NCBI GenBank assembly: GCA_002337145.1
Contig: DDFK01000002.1
Location: 1,674,868-1,738,867 of the forward strand
Length of the DNA: 64,000 nt
Source: Chitinophagaceae bacterium UBA1930
GTDB taxonomy: Bacteria > Bacteroidota > Bacteroidia > Chitinophagales > Chitinophagaceae
Reading direction: 5' to 3'
Position 1 is the first letter of the stretch. Every line of letters starts with the position of its first letter. A program made the position numbers and the translations under genes. Positions 43,490 through 51,483 of the stretch are shown piece by piece. The notes under the pieces are model-generated. The model did not search any database. It saw only the letters and a program-made list of their open reading frames with translations, and was not told the DNA's origin.

Positions 43490-43882
43490 TTAAAAAATAA
43501 AGAAACTCAACAAATAGCTGATCGGGCTTTTTCTTTTGGATGAGCCCAATATCTTGTTCAGTGTTTTTTGAATCTCCGTTAATTTTTCTGCAAGTATGGC
43601 ACAGTCAAGATTGTTTACAGAACGCTCACATAATATAAGCCAGTATTGTGTTTCGTCTGCTTCTTTGGCTGCGATTTTTATTTTATGAATGAAGTCCGCT
43701 TTGCTTTCTGCATTCTGTGCCTCAAAACAATTTGCACCTATTGAAGTACCAGACCTAAGCAATTGGTTACTTATGGTGAACCTTTTCAATTCCTGTAGCC
43801 TGTCACAATAATCAACAACCAATAATGAAAACTCTATTGAAAGTTTAAGGATTGGATTACTGTCGATCATCTCTTTTTGCAT
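43490..43882 (-). CDS. Four-helix-bundle protein of the 23S rRNA intervening-sequence (S23) family
   Basis: A 130-residue helical protein with the family blocks ELKRFTISNQLLRSGTSIGANCFEAQNAESKADFIHK and EADETQYWLILCERS (shown in parts). Members form pentameric bundles and are often encoded in intervening sequences of 23S rRNA genes, but stand-alone copies are common in Bacteroidota; function is unknown. Here it is free-standing, inserted between accB and accC and reading with them. The ATG at 43882 is chosen; a GTG ten codons upstream is possible. Confidence 0.88.
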   Translation of the reverse strand: MQKEMIDSNPILKLSIEFSLLVVDYCDRLQELKRFTISNQLLRSGTSIGANCFEAQNAESKADFIHKIKIAAKEADETQYWLILCERSVNNLDCAILAEKLTEIQKTLNKILGSSKRKSPISYLLSFFIF

Positions 43883-43946
43883 ATACAGTTGTTTGGTTGC
43901 AAAAATTGGCACATTATCATATCAGCAAATGAGCACATATTCAACG

Positions 43947-44423
43947 CTAGGGTTCAACAAGAAACAAAGGTTGGTCGTATTCTACCGGGCTTGCATCTTC
44001 TACCAGCACTTTTACGATTTTACCAGAAACTTCGCTTTCTATTTCATTAAAGAGCTTCATGGCTTCAATAATGCATACCACGGTTCCAACTTCAACCTCC
44101 GTTCCTATTTCTGCAAACGCTGGTTTGTCCGGACCGGATTTGCGGTAGAAAGTACCGATCATCGGGCTTTTAATTGTAATCAGGTTATCGGCTTTAGGTG
44201 CGGCTGTAGCAGCTACCGGTGCAGCCGGAGCGGTGGCCTGAGCAGGAGCAGCAGCTACTTGCTGTGGTGCTACGTTATATACTTGGGGCTGGGCCGCAAC
44301 AGTTACTACTTGTTCTTCTTTTTGCTTGATGGTCACTTTACCATCCTTGTCCTCAATGCTTATCTCTCCAATGTTGCTTTTGTTTACAATCTTAATCAGT
44401 TCATGAATTTGTTTCAAGTCCAT
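43947..44423 (-). CDS. accB: Acetyl-CoA carboxylase biotin carboxyl carrier protein
   Basis: A 158-residue biotin carrier. The N-terminal MDLKQIHELIKIVNKSNIGEI is typical. A long Ala/Pro/Gln linker follows (about residues 45-80). The C-terminal biotinyl domain carries the lysine to be biotinylated in EAMKLFNEIE. The ATG at 44423 gives the family start; longer frames run into the efp terminator. It passes carboxybiotin from AccC to the carboxyltransferase, which is not in the window. Confidence 0.96.
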   Translation of the reverse strand: MDLKQIHELIKIVNKSNIGEISIEDKDGKVTIKQKEEQVVTVAAQPQVYNVAPQQVAAAPAQATAPAAPVAATAAPKADNLITIKSPMIGTFYRKSGPDKPAFAEIGTEVEVGTVVCIIEAMKLFNEIESEVSGKIVKVLVEDASPVEYDQPLFLVEP

Positions 44424-44540
44424 AGTAGGCAAGTTTTTGGGTAAAAACAATAGGTTTTTATTAGAAAGTGGGGCAAAATAGGCAAAAAAAGCTAAAATCA
44501 CCCTTTTTACACTATTTATCTCACGATCATTTATCAACAA

Positions 44541-44567
44541 AAAAGAGCAGCCATTGGCAGCTCTTTT
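44541..44567 (-). terminator. Intrinsic terminator of efp
   Basis: On the minus strand AAAAGAGC, mismatched base, GCC, ATT-type loop, GGC, mismatched base, GCTCTTTT, followed by TTTG. It separates efp from accB. Confidence 0.8.
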
Positions 44568-44588
44568 AAATGATGTGTACAGTATCAA

Positions 44589-45155
44589 TTATTCTTTTAC
44601 TCTTTCTACGTAGTCACCGCTCTTTGTGTTGATGCGTATCATTTCGCCTTCTTCTACAAATAACGGAACGTTTACAGTGGCCCCTGTATCGATTGTGGCA
44701 GGTTTGGTGGCACGGGTGGCTGTATCGCCACGTACACCAGGCTCACAATAAGTAATTAATACCACGATTTTTTCGGGCAGTTCGGCACCAATTGGCTGTT
44801 CGGTTTCTGCATTGATGAATACGAATACTTCGCCGCCATCTTTTAAGAACTGAGGGGCATCAATCATTTCCTCACCCAAAACAATCTGTTCGAATGTTTC
44901 GTTGTTCATCAAATTGTAGCCGCTCTCGTCTTTATATAAAAATTGAAACGCTTTCTTTTCCACACGAACGGGGTAAACCGTTTCGCCACTGTTCCAGGTT
45001 TTTTCGATACTGCGTTTGTTGTCTACGCCCTTTAATTTAGCCCAAACCTTTGCGGCCGCACGTGCAGTTTTGTTTTCACCAAACTCAACTACGGTGTAAA
45101 GGCTGCCGTCTAGTTTAAGGATCATACCACGACTAATGTCCGATGTTGTTGCCAT
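44589..45155 (-). CDS. efp: Translation elongation factor P with Arg32 at the modification site
   Basis: A 188-residue EF-P, which relieves ribosome stalling at polyproline. Domain I has the tip loop GENKTARAAAKVWAKLKG. By hand alignment to the Pseudomonas EF-P loop (NKSGRNAAVVKMKLK) and the E. coli loop (PGKGQAF), the tip residue is Arg32, not the Lys modified by EpmA or hydroxylated in other classes. Arg32 is the residue rhamnosylated by EarP in some proteobacteria; EarP is not in this window. Domains II/III are ordinary (LMNNETFEQI, EPGVRGDTATRATKPATIDTGA-type, RINTKSGDYVERV). A consensus promoter precedes it and a terminator follows. Confidence 0.96.
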   Translation of the reverse strand: MATTSDISRGMILKLDGSLYTVVEFGENKTARAAAKVWAKLKGVDNKRSIEKTWNSGETVYPVRVEKKAFQFLYKDESGYNLMNNETFEQIVLGEEMIDAPQFLKDGGEVFVFINAETEQPIGAELPEKIVVLITYCEPGVRGDTATRATKPATIDTGATVNVPLFVEEGEMIRINTKSGDYVERVKE

Positions 45156-45174
45156 ATTAATTTATTTAGAGTGG

Positions 45175-45204
45175 CAAATGTAGGGAATGGGCTGTAAATA
45201 CAAA
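45175..45204 (-). promoter_or_regulatory. Consensus Bacteroidota promoter of efp
   Basis: On the minus strand TTTG (45201-45204), 18 bases, then TACATTTG (45175-45182), matching both boxes exactly. It points to a leader of about 12-15 bases before the ATG at 45155. Confidence 0.65.
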
Positions 45205-45245
45205 GAATGATTGTAGCAGCAATTTATACCCATTACCAAAGGCCT

Positions 45246-46268
45246 CTAGTATTGAAAGAATATTTCGGTGGCACCGTAGCCAAAGCGATGGTCGTATTGG
45301 TTCACAAAGTACTTGACCTGTTTTTTTGATTTCAGTATGTCGTGTATTTCGTCCTTCAGTTTACCAGTGCCTACACCATGAATTACAATCAAGCTTGGCT
45401 GGCGGTGTGCAATGGCCAGATCGAACCATTTTTCAAATTCCTTGAGTTGAATGGAGAGTATCTCAAAGTTGCCCAAGCCCTCCCATTCGTTGCTTAGCTT
45501 TTCTATATGCAGGTCCACAACACTTCTTGCAGGCTCCAGGTTCTGGCGTATCTTGTTGGCTTCGTATATTTTAAAGCCTTTAGCGGCCAGGCCCGAAAGC
45601 TCGAACTTCTCCTCTTCTACTTTGTCTGGGTATTCATCAAACAGTTTATAGGAAAGTGTGGGTTCATTGTTTTCTTTGAGTGCCTCTATTTTCTGGAACA
45701 CCTGTTTGGGTTTCAGTTTCAAGGAAGTTTCAAAATGGGCTGCTTTCTTTTTGTCGGGATTGACCAACGAAAAGTCTATATAGAAAGAAGGACTGTCGTT
45801 TACCGAGGCAAAGGAAATATCGTGCAGGTAAAAGTCGTGAAAGCCCATGATTTCGCCCTGTAGCCCAAAAGCATCTTCGCCAAAGAATTGCTGATGGTAG
45901 CTGAAGTTGAAGTAGTGGTTTGTTTTGTTTACAAGGTGTATTTTCAGCAGTTCCACCACTTCGTCATTAAAGTCGTCCAATGCAAATTTTGGCACCAAAG
46001 AAAGCCATACACCATCGGCAACTTTTATCTGGTTGGGTTTGGGTTTTTCTTTGGGTATATCGTCAATGAATAATTTGGGCTTTTTTTGCTCTTCTGTCTT
46101 CTTTTTGCTGAAACGGTAGAAGTAAGGGAAATCTATCTGGTCCATATACGCAGGAAACTTTACGCCGCGTATCTCAATCATCACCATTTTATCGTTAATC
46201 AAATCAATTACCTTGCCTTCTTCATTGCTGTGCAGCACAATAATATCGTCTCCAATCTGGTATTTCAT
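45246..46268 (-). CDS. DUF2027 / Smr-domain protein
   Basis: A 340-residue protein with the start MKYQIGDDIIVLHSNEEGKV (DUF2027-type N-domain), a central beta-rich part, and a C-terminal Smr domain (about residues 258-340). The Smr domain shows VVDLHIEKL and IHGVGTGKLKDEI followed by HRFGYGATEIFF. Smr domains bind or nick nucleic acids and are linked to MutS2 or ribosome rescue; the cellular role of the DUF2027 combination is not known. It stands alone upstream of efp on the same strand. Confidence 0.92.
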   Translation of the reverse strand: MKYQIGDDIIVLHSNEEGKVIDLINDKMVMIEIRGVKFPAYMDQIDFPYFYRFSKKKTEEQKKPKLFIDDIPKEKPKPNQIKVADGVWLSLVPKFALDDFNDEVVELLKIHLVNKTNHYFNFSYHQQFFGEDAFGLQGEIMGFHDFYLHDISFASVNDSPSFYIDFSLVNPDKKKAAHFETSLKLKPKQVFQKIEALKENNEPTLSYKLFDEYPDKVEEEKFELSGLAAKGFKIYEANKIRQNLEPARSVVDLHIEKLSNEWEGLGNFEILSIQLKEFEKWFDLAIAHRQPSLIVIHGVGTGKLKDEIHDILKSKKQVKYFVNQYDHRFGYGATEIFFQY

Positions 46269-46325
46269 ATTGCAAAAGTAGCTGGTATCCTGTATTATTC
46301 ATGAATATTGCATTTACTACAAGCA

Positions 46326-46358
46326 AAAATCCCTTCCGTATTGGAAGGGATTTTGATA
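46326..46358 (-). terminator. Intrinsic terminator of the TonB-dependent receptor gene
   Basis: AAAATCCCTTCC / GGAAGGGATTTT, a 12-bp stem with a 5-base loop, read on the minus strand with the T-tract at its end (TTTTTGC). Confidence 0.88.
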
Positions 46359-46374
46359 TCATTCAGTTCAGTTA

Positions 46375-49266
46375 TTACAGGTTGAAGCCATAGCTTACGT
46401 AGTACAGGCCACCCACTTGTGGGTTACCGAATGCACTTCTGTAGTATTTGTTGAAGAGGTTGGTAGCACCCAATTTTATCATCGCTTTGTCTTTAACAAA
46501 ACGGTAGTTCAACTGGGCATCAACTGTACCGTAAGACGGTATCTGGCCGCTGCCAAATGTACCTTCCCAATCCACTTTGTCCTGCCACCTATAAATGGCG
46601 TTGAAACCTAAATTGGTTTTAAACAGACCAGTGTTGCCTATACCAACATTGTAACGTGTTTTGGGTGTGTTGAAGAAGGTAACCACACCAGCCTGAACAT
46701 CGCTCAGTTTATCGCCAGATACATTACCTGTAAACACAAAGTTCATAGGCAATTGATATTCGGCACTAATACCCCAGCCTGTAGCTTTTACAGGGTCGGT
46801 AGTATTGTACACAAAAGAGTAGTTGGTTGTTGAAAGTGAACTCAACAAATCAGTTGCAAAGTTTGCAGCACCATTGTTGCCACGGCCTACAGCCACTTTA
46901 CCCAAGAAATCTTTGTAAGAGCTGTAGTAGTAGTAAGCATCAATCAAGAGCTTTTTGGCAATTACACCCCTGTAACCAATTTCATAAGATTGTACGCTTT
47001 CTGGTTTAATGCTGTTGAAACTACCTTTTACCAGCAAAGTTGGGTTAACTGTACCATTGGCAGCAAACTGTGCCCTGTAAGCTGCAATGCTTTCTGCAGT
47101 GTAAACAGGGTTGCCGCTAAAGTTGTACACGGTATTGAATATTGGCAAGCCGCCAATTAAAGTGGCACTTGGGCTATTCAGGTTAATCCATTGGTCCTGT
47201 GTTGAAGGGAAACGGTAAGCTGTTTGGTAAGACACACGGATGTTGTTGTCTTTGGCAACTTTTACAGAAGCTGTAACCCTTGGTGTGAACCTTCCATCGA
47301 AGTTCTCGTTTTTATCGTAACGAACTGTGGCTGTCAATTTCAATATGTCATTCAGGAATTTCTTGCCCACCTGTGCATAGCCACCATATTCTTTAATGTT
47401 AACGTTGCCTGTACCAAATGCTGGCGTATTGTCGGCAAAGATGGTACCACCAGAATTCAAATGGTATATCCTGTAGTTACCGCCAATAAGCACTTCGGCA
47501 AATTTCACCGCTTCGGTTAAGTTATATTGACCTTCAAAATGGTACAATGCACTTTTATCGGCAAACAGGCCACCATTATTGGTAATGGCTGTATTGGTAA
47601 CTGCATTGAAAGCCTGTTTAAAAGCACCTGAACCAGGCAGGTACCTGCCTTGGTCTGCAGCAGTTCTTGCAGTTGCATGTGCCACATCATCTGGTGCACC
47701 TGCCGCCTTGGCAGCAGAGAATGTACCTATGTATTGTTGAAACCATGTACCATCCGCTTTCCACATCCTGTCCATTTGTACGGCAGTAATGGTATTGGCA
47801 TAAGAATCGCCAGAGTTTTCCTGTGTGGTATAAGCCCTCAGGAACCAGTTCTTGGCTTTCACCTCAGCTTTGTATTGACCCATTTTAAAATTCTTCAGGC
47901 TATACCTGTCAATACCTGTATAAGTAGTTGACCCAATGCCCCAGTAACCCATCAGCGATGCTTCCACATTGCTGTTTATCTTGTAGTATAAACCTCCGGA
48001 TAATTTTACGTTGTAGGCATTGTAGTTGGCCAGATCTTTTTCATCGTAACCGGTACGGCTAACCGATGTACCACCAAAATATCCTTTGCTGATGCCAAGA
48101 TAGAATGGGAACAATTGGCCACCGGCAGAAGTTGGTCCACCCAAAGCCGTAATGGCATTATTAAATGTGGCCTGGCTGGTTACAGAAGCAGCCAATGCAG
48201 CAAAAGTTGGCAAGCTTGCAGCAGGTATCTGCGATGCAGCCAACCTGGCAATGTATTGCATGCTTGTACTTACTTCATCGCCATAAACGTTTACACCATC
48301 GTAGTTAGGATCAGAAACCCTGTCGCCAGCTTTTGTGCTGCTGAACACATTGTTCCTTGAAAGATTGGTTTTGTCGCTGGCCTGCCAGTCTTGTGCCTGT
48401 GTGAATTGACCAGACAATTTAAAGGCAAATTTCTCTGACAGTTTCTTGCCCCAACGGAAGCTCCAGTCGTAAAAAGGAGCTGCCTTGCGTTGTGCAGCGT
48501 CCACATGGTTAACACCTTGTTTGATCTGGAAACTTAAACCTTGATATTTGAAAGGGCTTTTGCTGCTCATCAACAAAGTACCGTTCATGCCACCAGAGCC
48601 ATATAGGGCCGATGAAGCACCTTGCAAAAGTTCTACATTGTCTACATCCAACTCTGTTAAACCAATAATGCTACCTACTGCAAAGTTCAGTGCAGGTGCC
48701 TGGTTGTCCATACCATCCACCAATTGGTTCATACGTAGGTTACCGCTTCCGTTAAAACCACGGGTACTAACCGTGCGGAAGTTGATGCTGGAAGCAGTAA
48801 GGTCAACACCTTTAAAATTGGCAATCGCATCGTAGTAATTGGGTGCAGCTGCATTCTTAATGGCAGCAAGCCCCATCCTTTCGATGGTTACGGGCGATTC
48901 GATTATTTTTTCTGCCGACCTTGAAGCAGCAACTACCACTTCGTCTCCCATGGTGTATTTGGATTCGATGTCGACATTGACAGTTTGATTGTTCGTTGTT
49001 ACAGACACTTCTTTATCTGCATAACCTACCGATGAAAAAACCAGTGTAAAGGGCAGCTTCTGTGTAGTAGTGATTTTGAAGTTGCCTTTATCATCTGTAA
49101 AGGTGCCGTAAGATGTTCCTTTGATTGTTACAGAAACGGCAGATACTGTTTCGAGCGATTTGGTGTTTTTTACATTACCGGACACCGTTACAGTTTGTTG
49201 GGCAAATGTTACTGCAGCAAAGAAGGACAAAGCAAACAGCAGCAAAAAGGGTTTTAGCTTTCTCAT
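46375..49266 (-). CDS. TonB-dependent outer-membrane receptor
   Basis: A 963-residue receptor. Signal peptide MRKLKPFLLLFALSFFAAVTFAQ; a carboxypeptidase-like regulatory domain (about residues 25-105, GNVKNTKSLETVSAVSVTIKG in parts); a plug (ESPVTIERMG to SKSPFKY, with VELLQGASSALYGSGGMNG); and a 22-strand-type barrel ending in YYVSYGFNL. It takes up a ligand across the outer membrane using TonB energy. No SusD partner, transporter or regulator is adjacent, so the ligand cannot be inferred. ATG 49266 is chosen because the signal peptide starts there; a longer frame reads over the promoter. Confidence 0.94.
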   Translation of the reverse strand: MRKLKPFLLLFALSFFAAVTFAQQTVTVSGNVKNTKSLETVSAVSVTIKGTSYGTFTDDKGNFKITTTQKLPFTLVFSSVGYADKEVSVTTNNQTVNVDIESKYTMGDEVVVAASRSAEKIIESPVTIERMGLAAIKNAAAPNYYDAIANFKGVDLTASSINFRTVSTRGFNGSGNLRMNQLVDGMDNQAPALNFAVGSIIGLTELDVDNVELLQGASSALYGSGGMNGTLLMSSKSPFKYQGLSFQIKQGVNHVDAAQRKAAPFYDWSFRWGKKLSEKFAFKLSGQFTQAQDWQASDKTNLSRNNVFSSTKAGDRVSDPNYDGVNVYGDEVSTSMQYIARLAASQIPAASLPTFAALAASVTSQATFNNAITALGGPTSAGGQLFPFYLGISKGYFGGTSVSRTGYDEKDLANYNAYNVKLSGGLYYKINSNVEASLMGYWGIGSTTYTGIDRYSLKNFKMGQYKAEVKAKNWFLRAYTTQENSGDSYANTITAVQMDRMWKADGTWFQQYIGTFSAAKAAGAPDDVAHATARTAADQGRYLPGSGAFKQAFNAVTNTAITNNGGLFADKSALYHFEGQYNLTEAVKFAEVLIGGNYRIYHLNSGGTIFADNTPAFGTGNVNIKEYGGYAQVGKKFLNDILKLTATVRYDKNENFDGRFTPRVTASVKVAKDNNIRVSYQTAYRFPSTQDQWINLNSPSATLIGGLPIFNTVYNFSGNPVYTAESIAAYRAQFAANGTVNPTLLVKGSFNSIKPESVQSYEIGYRGVIAKKLLIDAYYYYSSYKDFLGKVAVGRGNNGAANFATDLLSSLSTTNYSFVYNTTDPVKATGWGISAEYQLPMNFVFTGNVSGDKLSDVQAGVVTFFNTPKTRYNVGIGNTGLFKTNLGFNAIYRWQDKVDWEGTFGSGQIPSYGTVDAQLNYRFVKDKAMIKLGATNLFNKYYRSAFGNPQVGGLYYVSYGFNL

Positions 49267-49293
49267 AAAGGCAAGTTTTAATGAATTATATAG

Positions 49294-49324
49294 CAAAGTA
49301 GTGATTGTTAGTTTGTTATTCAAA
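49294..49324 (-). promoter_or_regulatory. Candidate promoter of the TonB-dependent receptor gene
   Basis: On the minus strand TTTG (49321-49324), 20 bases, then TACTTTG (49294-49300). This is one base short of TAnnTTTG but at the expected spacing, about 28 bases upstream of the ATG. Confidence 0.5.
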
Positions 49325-49414
49325 ATTTTTATTTTCCCCAAGGTGTTAGTAGAATTGTTGAATCTGATAGATACAATAACCAACTGAATACATTTTGCCC
49401 GCTTAATTTTGGGC

Positions 49415-50344
49415 ATGGCAACTTTTCAATTTCCCCAACAAACCAGCTTTTATAGTGGCAAGGTCAGAGACGTCTATTCCATCGGTAACCATTTATTGGT
49501 AATGGTGGCCAGTAACAGGATCTCGGCATTTGACGTAATACTGCCACGCCCCATTCCCTTTAAAGGACAAGTGCTGAACCAGATTGCTGCTTACATGCTG
49601 GATGCAACGAAAGATATATGCCCTAATTGGCTGTTGGCATCGCCTGCACCCAATGTGTCAGTAGGCAAAAGATGCACGCCTTTTAAAATTGAAATGGTTG
49701 TAAGGGGCAACCTCACGGGCCATGCATGGCGAACATACGCCAGCGGTGCAAGAACATTGTGTGGTGTTACCATGCCCGAAGGCCTGAAAGAGAATGACTA
49801 CTTCCCTACCCCTATTATTACGCCCAGCACCAAAGCATCGGAAGGACATGATGAAGACATTAGCAAAGAAGAAATTATAACCCAGGGCTTGGCAACTGCC
49901 GAAGAGTGGGCTGCATTGGAACAATATGCATTGCAACTATTTGCCAGGGGCAAGGCAATTGCGGCAAAGCAGGGATTGATATTGGTTGATACCAAATATG
50001 AGTTTGGTAAAATTGACGATACCATTTATTTGATGGATGAAATACATACGCCCGATTCTTCACGGTATTTCTATGCCGATGGGTTTGAAGAGCGACAGTC
50101 AACTGGCGAACGGCAGCAACAACTGAGCAAGGAATTTGTTCGTGAATGGTTAATTGCCAACAATTTTATGGGTAAGGAAGGACAGAGCGTACCTGCCATG
50201 AGCGACGAATGGGTTGATACGATTTCTACCAGGTATATTGAGTTGTACGAGAAAGTAATTGGTAAAAAATTTGTACCAGAAGCATGGAATGATGAGGATG
50301 TGTACAATAAAACAATTGCAGCTTTAAATGAACTGAAAGCCTGA
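49415..50344 (+). CDS. purC: Phosphoribosylaminoimidazole-succinocarboxamide synthase
   Basis: A 309-residue purine-biosynthesis enzyme (SAICAR synthase) that joins aspartate to CAIR with ATP. Motifs: SGKVRDVYSI, ASNRISAFDVILP, MVVRGNLTGHAWRTY, DTKYEFG and IYLMDEIHTPDSSRYF. Length fits the longer, eukaryote-like bacterial form. The start is ATG 49415, two codons inside a frame that could begin at TTG. Divergent from the TonB receptor gene, convergent with the PorP/SprF gene 18 bp downstream. Confidence 0.97.
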   Translation: MATFQFPQQTSFYSGKVRDVYSIGNHLLVMVASNRISAFDVILPRPIPFKGQVLNQIAAYMLDATKDICPNWLLASPAPNVSVGKRCTPFKIEMVVRGNLTGHAWRTYASGARTLCGVTMPEGLKENDYFPTPIITPSTKASEGHDEDISKEEIITQGLATAEEWAALEQYALQLFARGKAIAAKQGLILVDTKYEFGKIDDTIYLMDEIHTPDSSRYFYADGFEERQSTGERQQQLSKEFVREWLIANNFMGKEGQSVPAMSDEWVDTISTRYIELYEKVIGKKFVPEAWNDEDVYNKTIAALNELKA

Positions 50345-50362
50345 TCCAGGCCTATCTATCCA

Positions 50363-51397
50363 TTAAAAGCGGGGACAAAGCGGAATGTATTTGGAGCTAT
50401 TGTCCCTATCGAAAAATCCGATATAGGAAATAGACAGTTCCATACCACCCCTACCTTGGCTTGCAGTTTTTAGTTGCGATACGTTTGCATCGTAACTGAA
50501 TGCTATGGAAAAAGGATGGTAATCGAATTTAACCACGGGTATAAAAGCATCTTTTGCCCTCAGGAAGCCGCCCAAATGCAAAGTATAGTCCGGGTTCTCT
50601 ATATCGCTGCCCATTTTGTACGAGTACAAAGCACCACCAATTATTTCGGAATAGGTACCCTGTTTGCTATAATCGGCCTGTATGGTAAAATAAGATGTTT
50701 CGTTCAGGGTAAACTTAACGCCGGTTGATACCACAACTTTGGGTTGCAGTTCTATTTCCGGTGTCTGGTAAAAGGAATTTTTGGGCCTGTTGAAATGGTG
50801 ATAGGCAACACCCACAAAATAGTTGTCTTCCGTTTTTTCGCCAATGCCCGAATTGAATGTCATACCGACACCTCCATCCAAATAGGTATAGTTTGAATTG
50901 GTAAATGTTTCACCGTCTGCTAACGACGGATTGTACCCGTTTCCATCAAAATGGCTATTGGTAGTGATCTTGCTACGGTCGAACCTTCTTTGTACCAGCC
51001 CTCCCATAAAGCCCAACGCAATGTATTTGTTCTTGTCGCCACTTATGGATTTATGGTAAGTAAGTGCGGGCATTACATTGGTGGTGGTTAAAGATGCAGA
51101 ACCAGCCTTATCGTATAAAATTTGTAACCCCGTGGAAATGAAATCATTACCACCACCAACTGGCTTTTTAAAGTCAAATTCAAAAGAACCTGTTTGGTAA
51201 GGTACGGAAACAGATGCCCATTGGCTTCTATAAACGCCCTGAAAACGGTAATCGCCTTGAAAAGTCCCGGTTAATGAAGGGTTTCTGAGTAAGGGTGCTT
51301 CAAAGAATTGGGAAAAGTGCACATCCTGTGCATCTGCCTTTTGTAAGGCGATGCATAAAGCGGCCAGTGCCAGTGTTAAATAGGTACGAACTCTCAT
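50363..51397 (-). CDS. PorP/SprF-type outer-membrane protein (type IX secretion partner)
   Basis: A 344-residue protein with signal peptide MRVRTYLTLALAALCIALQKADA and the family opening QDVHFSQFFEAPLLRNPSLTG, then GVYRSQWASVSVPYQT. The rest is a beta-barrel ending SKYIPLCPRF. Same family as the protein at 20906-21928 but clearly diverged from it. It is the last gene of a minus-strand set after two giant PKD proteins (86 bp gap), and most likely serves the secretion or anchoring of their type B C-terminal domains. Confidence 0.93.
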   Translation of the reverse strand: MRVRTYLTLALAALCIALQKADAQDVHFSQFFEAPLLRNPSLTGTFQGDYRFQGVYRSQWASVSVPYQTGSFEFDFKKPVGGGNDFISTGLQILYDKAGSASLTTTNVMPALTYHKSISGDKNKYIALGFMGGLVQRRFDRSKITTNSHFDGNGYNPSLADGETFTNSNYTYLDGGVGMTFNSGIGEKTEDNYFVGVAYHHFNRPKNSFYQTPEIELQPKVVVSTGVKFTLNETSYFTIQADYSKQGTYSEIIGGALYSYKMGSDIENPDYTLHLGGFLRAKDAFIPVVKFDYHPFSIAFSYDANVSQLKTASQGRGGMELSISYIGFFDRDNSSKYIPLCPRF

Positions 51398-51483
51398 TTT
51401 GGGAGATATTGGATATGGTATAAACGCTGATCGGGTTTCATTATTGTGGCATTTATTTTTTATTGCACCAAACGTGTAAAATC

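Noticed and set aside
43490..43882. Reading the S23-family gene as evidence for a nearby rRNA operon
   Set aside because: No rRNA sequence is present; the gene is free-standing between accC and accB.
43893..44444. 183-residue open frame opposite accB
   Set aside because: Antisense shadow of accB; the biotinyl motif EAMK on the other strand is decisive.
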